Source: DASWTL01 sp036402155 (GTDB taxonomy: Bacteria > Bacteroidota > Bacteroidia > Sphingobacteriales > Sphingobacteriaceae). From it: a stretch of 37,136 bases of DNA. The notes under the pieces are model-generated. The model ran no database searches and was not told the origin of the DNA. It worked only from the letters and a program-made list of their open reading frames with translations. The DNA lies in NCBI GenBank assembly GCA_036402155.1, contig DASWTL010000093.1, positions 1-37,136 on the forward strand, read 5' to 3'. The translations under genes and the position numbers were made by a program. Below are positions 32,922 through 37,136 of this stretch, in pieces; position 1 is the first letter of the stretch, and each line of letters starts with the position of its first letter.

Positions 32922-34042
32922 TGAAAACTGTTGTCATTGTTGGTGGTGGATTGGCAGGGTTAAGCGCTGCATTACTTTTAAATAAGTATGGCTTTGAGGT
33001 GACGGTAGTTGAGAAGAAAGGATATCCGCTTAATAAAGTTTGCGGGGAGTATGTCTCTAACGAAGTGCTCCCGTATTTGCACTCTCTTGGTATTTGCATT
33101 GATGTATTAAATCCATCACACCTTACCAAATTATCTCTGACTTCTGTTTCGGGAAGCAAAGTTTCTGTCGGCCTTGATATGGGTGGATTTGGATTAAGCC
33201 GGTTTAAATTTGATAAGCTCCTATACGATAAGGCGGTGACGAATGGTGTGAAATTCTTAACCCATGTTAAGGTAAATGAAATCAGCATGGATGTTAATCA
33301 ATTCTGCATTAAATTATCCGATAATACTATGCTTAGCGCCGATGTAGCTATTGCAGCTTATGGTAAACGTTCAGTACTTGATAAAATGTTTAAACGGCCA
33401 TTTTTTTCTGCAAGGAGTCCCTACCTGGGTGTGAAGTACCATGTAAAGACCGATTTTCCTCAGGATGTAGTTCAGTTGGATAACTTTGATGGCGGGTATT
33501 GTGGTATTTGCAAAATTGAAGGCGAAAAGTATAACTTATGCTATCTTGTTAAAAATCAGCGTCTCAAAGATCACGGCTCAATATCGGATATGGAGAAATC
33601 AGTATTGTTTCAGAATCCGCATTTAAAGCGTTTATTTACTGAAAGCGAGTTTTTGTTTGAAAAACCGGAAGTGATCAATGAAATATCATTCTCCAGAAAA
33701 TCATTAGTTGAAGAACATGTTTTGTTTTGTGGCGATGCTGCCGGAATGATAACTCCACTATGTGGCAACGGAATGGCTATGGCGATTCATTCAGGAAAAA
33801 TTGTGGCAGAAACTATTTTCCGGCATATTCAAGAGGATGCGAACTTAAGTAAAAGAACAATTCTTGAAGAGAACTACAAAAGGAGCTGGAACAGCCAATT
33901 TGGAATGCGGCTTTCAACCGGACGTTTCATACAAAATCTCTTTTTGCAACCGGGAATGTCTTCTTTGGGGATAAGTACATTTAAAGTGTTGCCGGGGTTG
34001 TTACAATTGGTTGTAAAAAAAACACATGGCAGGCCTTTTTAG
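32921..34042 (+). CDS. FAD-dependent oxidoreductase (UbiH/geranylgeranyl-reductase type)
   Basis: A 373-residue flavoprotein. The FAD-binding start is VVIVGGGLAGLSAALLLNKYG (residues 4-24), NKVCGEYVSNEVLP follows, and FCGDAAGMITPLCGNGMAMAIHSGK (about 269-293) is the second FAD motif, in the form shared by geranylgeranyl reductases and aromatic hydroxylases. The enzyme could hydroxylate a phenolic ring (giving a quinone after oxidation) or reduce a prenyl chain; both fit the cluster. It is coupled to the methyltransferase by a one-base overlap. It ends 44 bases before the next gene, which belongs to another group. Confidence 0.88.
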   Translation: MKTVVIVGGGLAGLSAALLLNKYGFEVTVVEKKGYPLNKVCGEYVSNEVLPYLHSLGICIDVLNPSHLTKLSLTSVSGSKVSVGLDMGGFGLSRFKFDKLLYDKAVTNGVKFLTHVKVNEISMDVNQFCIKLSDNTMLSADVAIAAYGKRSVLDKMFKRPFFSARSPYLGVKYHVKTDFPQDVVQLDNFDGGYCGICKIEGEKYNLCYLVKNQRLKDHGSISDMEKSVLFQNPHLKRLFTESEFLFEKPEVINEISFSRKSLVEEHVLFCGDAAGMITPLCGNGMAMAIHSGKIVAETIFRHIQEDANLSKRTILEENYKRSWNSQFGMRLSTGRFIQNLFLQPGMSSLGISTFKVLPGLLQLVVKKTHGRPF

Positions 34043-34086
34043 TAGTAAATTCGCAATGTACAAAGGCGATATTTAAGTGTTTCATT

Positions 34087-35112
34087 ATGCAGTTAAGGGT
34101 ACTGGTTTTTTTTAATTCACTGGCGGTTGCGGTCGCAATAACAATAGTAAACTACTATTTTCAGCGAGACTTCGTTGATTCCCTGATCACATTTGCTATT
34201 ACCATTATAACCAGTTTTATTGTTTTCTATTACCTTATTGAGCGTTATATCTACAGTAAGATTAAGCTGATATACAAATTGATACATAATTTGAAGCTGG
34301 GTAAAGACTTTAAGGATGCCCTGGGGGAATATGTATCTGCCGATCCGATCAACGATGTGGAACATGAAGTTAAAGAATGGGCAAAAGATAAGAAAGCCGA
34401 GATAGAGAACTTGAAAAGTCAGGAACAATTTCGACGTGAATTCCTTTCAAATCTTTCCCACGAACTTAAAACTCCCTTGTTTGCCATACAGGGATATATT
34501 GACGCGTTGCGCGATGACGAAATGGAAGATGCCGCATTGTCAAGCCGATTTTTAGAAAAGGCAGCACAGAATGTTGAGCGTCTCAGTTTTTTAGTAAAAG
34601 ATCTTGATGCTATTTCAAAACTTGAAAGTGGCGAAATTCCCATGAATTATGAAAACTTTGATTTAGGCGAATTAATCAGGGAAGTGATAGAATCGCTTGA
34701 GTTTAAAGCTAAAGAACATAAGATTCTTATGGTTTTTAAAGACAAGTATGATACTGATTTGATGGTTTATGCTGATCGGGAAAAAATAAGACAGGTTTTG
34801 GTAAACCTGATCGATAACTCTTTTAAATATGGTAAAGAGCGTGGAACTACATCAGTTAAAACGTTTGAACTGCATGATCAGGTACTGGTTGAAGTGACGG
34901 ATGATGGTGTTGGAATAGAAGAGAAATCGTTGCCCAGGTTGTTTGAACGGTTTTATCGCACAGAGAAAAGCCGATCCCGCAAGGTTGGCGGTTCAGGTCT
35001 GGGATTAGCAATTGTGAAACATATTGTTGAAGCTCATCAGCAAACTATAACCGTTCGAAGTACAGAAGGTGTAGGTTCAACTTTTGGCTTTACACTGCAA
35101 AAATCGGAATGA
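34087..35112 (+). CDS. PhoR-like sensor histidine kinase
   Basis: A 341-residue kinase with two helices at about 5-23 and 31-53 and almost nothing outside the membrane, then a linker of about 55 residues. H-box is LSNLSHELKTPLFAIQ with His125; ATP-binding motifs are NLIDNSFKYGKE (N), DDGVGIEE (G1), LFERFYR (F) and GGSGLGLAIVKHIV (G2). The short sensor and these boxes are as in PhoR kinases, which respond to phosphate status through the Pst-PhoU system; no PAS domain is seen. The two genes behind are PhoU-like and a phosphate transporter, which supports this. A regulator gene is not adjacent; it may lie elsewhere. Confidence 0.9.
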   Translation: MQLRVLVFFNSLAVAVAITIVNYYFQRDFVDSLITFAITIITSFIVFYYLIERYIYSKIKLIYKLIHNLKLGKDFKDALGEYVSADPINDVEHEVKEWAKDKKAEIENLKSQEQFRREFLSNLSHELKTPLFAIQGYIDALRDDEMEDAALSSRFLEKAAQNVERLSFLVKDLDAISKLESGEIPMNYENFDLGELIREVIESLEFKAKEHKILMVFKDKYDTDLMVYADREKIRQVLVNLIDNSFKYGKERGTTSVKTFELHDQVLVEVTDDGVGIEEKSLPRLFERFYRTEKSRSRKVGGSGLGLAIVKHIVEAHQQTITVRSTEGVGSTFGFTLQKSE

Positions 35113-35121
35113 GTCAAACAA

Positions 35122-35138
35122 TTAACATTAAGTTAACA
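35122..35138 (+). promoter_or_regulatory. Direct TTAACA repeat, candidate Pho-type box
   Basis: TTAACA at 35122-35127 and 35133-35138 are separated by five bases, an 11-base repeat. This is the spacing and sequence of the PhoP box described in Bacillus subtilis and also of the array at 26904. It lies 10 bases before the -7 element at 35148, so it stands in place of the -33 element. Confidence 0.6.
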
Positions 35139-35147
35139 TTGATATCA

Positions 35148-35155
35148 TAGCTTTG
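35148..35155 (+). promoter_or_regulatory. -7 promoter element of the phosphate transport genes
   Basis: TAGCTTTG matches TAnnTTTG, 19 bases before the start at 35175. Lack of a TTG at -33 and presence of the TTAACA repeat suggest an activator-dependent promoter. Confidence 0.55.
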
Positions 35156-35174
35156 CACCACCTAATTAAGTATC

Positions 35175-35822
35175 ATGTCATTGAATACCATTTTTCAATA
35201 CTTCGTTCCAAAAGACAGGAAATTTTTTCCGCTTTTTGAACAAGCAAGCTCAAACCTGATAAAGCTTGGAGAAAAGCTTGTAGAAGCGGTTAATACTGAA
35301 GATATTTCGAACCGTAAGGAATTATTCAAGGAAATTTCTCATTTGGAGCATGTAGGAGATGAAATTACTCATCAGATCTTTCTGGAATTAGGGAAAAACT
35401 TTATAACACCCTTTGACCGTGAGGATATTCATCGTCTGGCCAGCGCTATAGATGATGTCGCCGATTACATCCACGGTTCAGCAAATCGTATGCTGCTTTA
35501 CAATGTTGAAGAAATTACTCCTCCTATAAAAGAGCTTTCAGATTTAATTCTAGAGGCTGTTACAGACCTGGATAAAGCAATCAGGGAGTTAAGAAATCTT
35601 AAAAATATCCGTGCAATTGCCGATTCGTGTGTGCGTATAAATAGTATTGAAAATAAAGCTGATGATGTGTTTGATAAAGCAGTAGGCCAGCTTTTCGATT
35701 TTGAGAAAGATGCCATTGTAGTTATAAAATACAAAGAGGTGCTGTTTGGATTAGAAACAGCAACCGATAAGTGTGAAGATGCTGCTAATATATTAGAAGG
35801 TATTCTCATTAAACACGCCTAA
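35175..35822 (+). CDS. DUF47 PhoU-like protein
   Basis: A 215-residue all-helical protein of the DUF47/PhoU-like family that accompanies Pit phosphate transporters. The typical opening is FVPKDRKFFPLFEQAS, followed by the metal-binding E-x3-D patterns HLEHVGDEITHQIF, AIDDVADYIHGSANRM and SIENKADDVFDKA. Members regulate Pit or link it to signalling; the reaction is not known. It is 10 bases before the transporter gene. Shared regulation with the kinase gene is possible, but the TTAACA box gives it its own promoter. Confidence 0.92.
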   Translation: MSLNTIFQYFVPKDRKFFPLFEQASSNLIKLGEKLVEAVNTEDISNRKELFKEISHLEHVGDEITHQIFLELGKNFITPFDREDIHRLASAIDDVADYIHGSANRMLLYNVEEITPPIKELSDLILEAVTDLDKAIRELRNLKNIRAIADSCVRINSIENKADDVFDKAVGQLFDFEKDAIVVIKYKEVLFGLETATDKCEDAANILEGILIKHA

Positions 35823-35832
35823 TACCTATCAG

Positions 35833-36828
35833 ATGGTTACTACTTTGTTAATTATTGTAATTGCTCTTGCACTTATTTTCGATTTTATTAACGGCTTTCA
35901 TGATGCAGCAAACTCCATTGCAACAGTTGTATCAACAAAAGTACTGTCTCCTTTAACAGCAGTTATCTGGGCCGCGTTCTTCAATTTCGTCGCATTATGG
36001 GTATTTGATCTCAATGTGGCAGATACCGTGGCTAAAACAGTAGATGCTAATGCAATAGATTTAACGGTTGTAACCTCAGGGCTGATCGCAGCAATATTCT
36101 GGAATTTGCTTACATGGTGGCTTGGAATACCTTCCAGCTCATCACACACCCTTATTGGCGGATTTGCCGGCGCTGCTGTAGCTCATGCAGGGTTTGATGT
36201 TGTCAGATATTCCAAGGTAATGCCCACGGTTTATTTTATTGTTTTGGCTCCGGTAATCGGTATGGTTATCTCGTATGTAATTTCAATTATTACTTTACAC
36301 CTTTCAAAAAGATCAAACCCGGCAAAAGTTGATAAAATTTTCAGACGCTTACAATTAGTTTCATCTGCGGCATTCAGTTTAGGTCATGGAGGGAGTGATG
36401 CACAAAAAGTGATGGGTATTATTGGCGCTGCGATGATTGCTCAGAATGTAATTCCTGATATGGATCATCTGCCCTGGTGGGTACCCTACGCCTGTCATGC
36501 CGCAATAGCTGGCGGAACTCTGGCAGGAGGATGGAAAATCGTGAAGACAATGGGTCAAAAAGTTACCAAACTTACACCATTTGAAGGATTTGCTGCTGAA
36601 ACAGCGGGTGCCCTTTCATTATTCGGTACAGCCAGATTTGGTATACCTGTATCTACTACTCACACCATTACCGGATCTATTATAGGAGCAGGATTAATAA
36701 AAAGGGTTTCTGCAGTAAGATGGGGGGTGACCATAAATCTAATTTGGGCATGGGTTTTAACGATACCTGTATCCGCGTTATTAGCGGCATTGTTTTATTA
36801 TATTCTGCATCCCATCCTGGATAAATAA
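35833..36828 (+). CDS. Inorganic phosphate transporter, Pit family
   Basis: A low-affinity, ion-coupled phosphate permease of the inner membrane with about ten helices. Both Pit signatures occur in the N- and C-terminal halves: GFHDAANSIATVVST (residues 20-34) and FGIPVSTTHTITGSIIGAG near 280. WWLGIPSSSSHTLIGGFAG and SLGHGGSDAQKVMGI lie between. At 331 residues it is among the short forms, without the large cytoplasmic loop seen in E. coli PitA (about 500). It is the second gene of the phosphate operon and is convergent with the M1 peptidase. Confidence 0.95.
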   Translation: MVTTLLIIVIALALIFDFINGFHDAANSIATVVSTKVLSPLTAVIWAAFFNFVALWVFDLNVADTVAKTVDANAIDLTVVTSGLIAAIFWNLLTWWLGIPSSSSHTLIGGFAGAAVAHAGFDVVRYSKVMPTVYFIVLAPVIGMVISYVISIITLHLSKRSNPAKVDKIFRRLQLVSSAAFSLGHGGSDAQKVMGIIGAAMIAQNVIPDMDHLPWWVPYACHAAIAGGTLAGGWKIVKTMGQKVTKLTPFEGFAAETAGALSLFGTARFGIPVSTTHTITGSIIGAGLIKRVSAVRWGVTINLIWAWVLTIPVSALLAALFYYILHPILDK

Positions 36829-36836
36829 CACCTCCT

Positions 36837-37136
36837 TTATTTTAGGAGTTCATCCAATGAATTATATGCAACTGAATGATAATTGGGTCTTGCCTTTTTA
36901 TAAATTTCATTTGCCCAGGCTTTTCCTTCCGGTGTAGTAATCATCTCTTTATATAAGGGCATCAGAAACTTTCTGCGTCCAACTGTTGTGAGAAAAGCTT
37001 CAATATTTGGATAAGCCGGGGAATATTTTTTTCGTATTGCCAGAGTATACCACGCTGTTTGAATTTCGGCATTGCCTGAGGAGGAAAATTTGAATACCTT
37101 ATCCAGCTGTTGCATTTGAGCTAAGGTAATGTCTTC
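36837..37136 (-). CDS. M1 family aminopeptidase (leukotriene A4 hydrolase type), C-terminal fragment
   Basis: Only the last 99 residues are inside the window; the frame stays open to base 37136, so the gene continues beyond the right edge. The segment matches the C-terminal helical domain of leukotriene A4 hydrolase-like M1 peptidases: LDKVFKFSSSGNAEIQTAWY, then FLTTVGRRKFLMPLYKEM, ending in ARPNYHSVAYNSLDELL. This domain closes the active site; the zinc HExxH motif lies outside. Such enzymes remove N-terminal residues from peptides, often in the periplasm of Bacteroidota. It is convergent with the phosphate transporter gene. Confidence 0.9.
   Translation of the reverse strand, partial: EDITLAQMQQLDKVFKFSSSGNAEIQTAWYTLAIRKKYSPAYPNIEAFLTTVGRRKFLMPLYKEMITTPEGKAWANEIYKKARPNYHSVAYNSLDELLK

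Noticed and set aside
30192..34042. Reading the UbiA/PKS cluster as a flexirubin or carotenoid pathway
   Set aside because: Flexirubin needs a larger type II-like set with aromatic starter genes, and carotenoid clusters need phytoene synthase and desaturase; none are here.
36832..36848. CTCCT/AGGAG hairpin between the phosphate transporter and M1 peptidase genes
   Set aside because: Only five pairs and no T-run, so it cannot be called a terminator.
1..37136. CRISPR arrays, tRNA or rRNA genes, insertion sequences, phage genes or anti-phage defence islands
   Set aside because: I saw no regularly spaced repeats, cloverleaf-type sequences, transposase or integrase motifs, or defence proteins.

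Overview
The window looks like ordinary chromosome of a Bacteroidota bacterium, most likely in or near the Sphingobacteriaceae (Pedobacter/Mucilaginibacter type); the family is inferred from general familiarity, not from a search. Supporting signs are moderate-to-low GC, starts with almost no Shine-Dalgarno sequence, several matches to the Bacteroidota -7 promoter element TAnnTTTG (upstream of gltX, prfC, an SDR gene, cphB, a THUMP methyltransferase, a two-component operon and the phosphate operon), and typical gene content: a large PIG-L protein, DUF2911, DUF3127, an RprX/RprY-like two-component pair and a possible type IX secretion C-terminal domain. I saw no insertion sequence, phage, CRISPR array, tRNA or rRNA.

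Layout. 1-3.9 kb: the end of a PIG-L protein, two tiny membrane proteins missed by a simple ORF cut-off, and a sodium/solute symporter. 3.9-8.3 kb: a secreted DUF2911 protein, a small unknown, a CPBP membrane protease, a cupin, and a DinB protein overlapping a histidine kinase. 8.4-12.6 kb: gltX, a YpfJ-type zinc peptidase and prfC. 12.6-17 kb: a secreted FAD protein, a YfiT/BstA-type protein, an OmpA-like lipoprotein and two SDR proteins. 17-24 kb: a compact minus-strand operon (cphA, rhomboid protease, rarA, SDR) divergent from cphB and an isoaspartyl peptidase. Together these could make, cut and finally split the Asp-Arg storage polymer cyanophycin. 24.3-27.9 kb: an OmpR-family two-component system facing a secreted protein, with three phased TTAACA repeats between them. 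27.9-30.2 kb: an SSB-like DUF3127 protein, an RNA methyltransferase and an HD hydrolase. 30.2-34 kb: UbiA prenyltransferase divergent from a type III PKS, methyltransferase and FAD oxidoreductase operon, a candidate prenylated phenolic/quinone lipid pathway. 34-36.8 kb: a PhoR-like kinase, a PhoU-like DUF47 protein and a Pit phosphate transporter, with a TTAACA-N5-TTAACA box before the last two. The right edge cuts an M1 aminopeptidase.

The most interesting parts are the small T3PKS/UbiA cluster, the self-contained cyanophycin module with a structured divergent promoter region, and the shared TTAACA operator at two separate loci. No clearly new kind of system was seen; these are readable combinations of known families.
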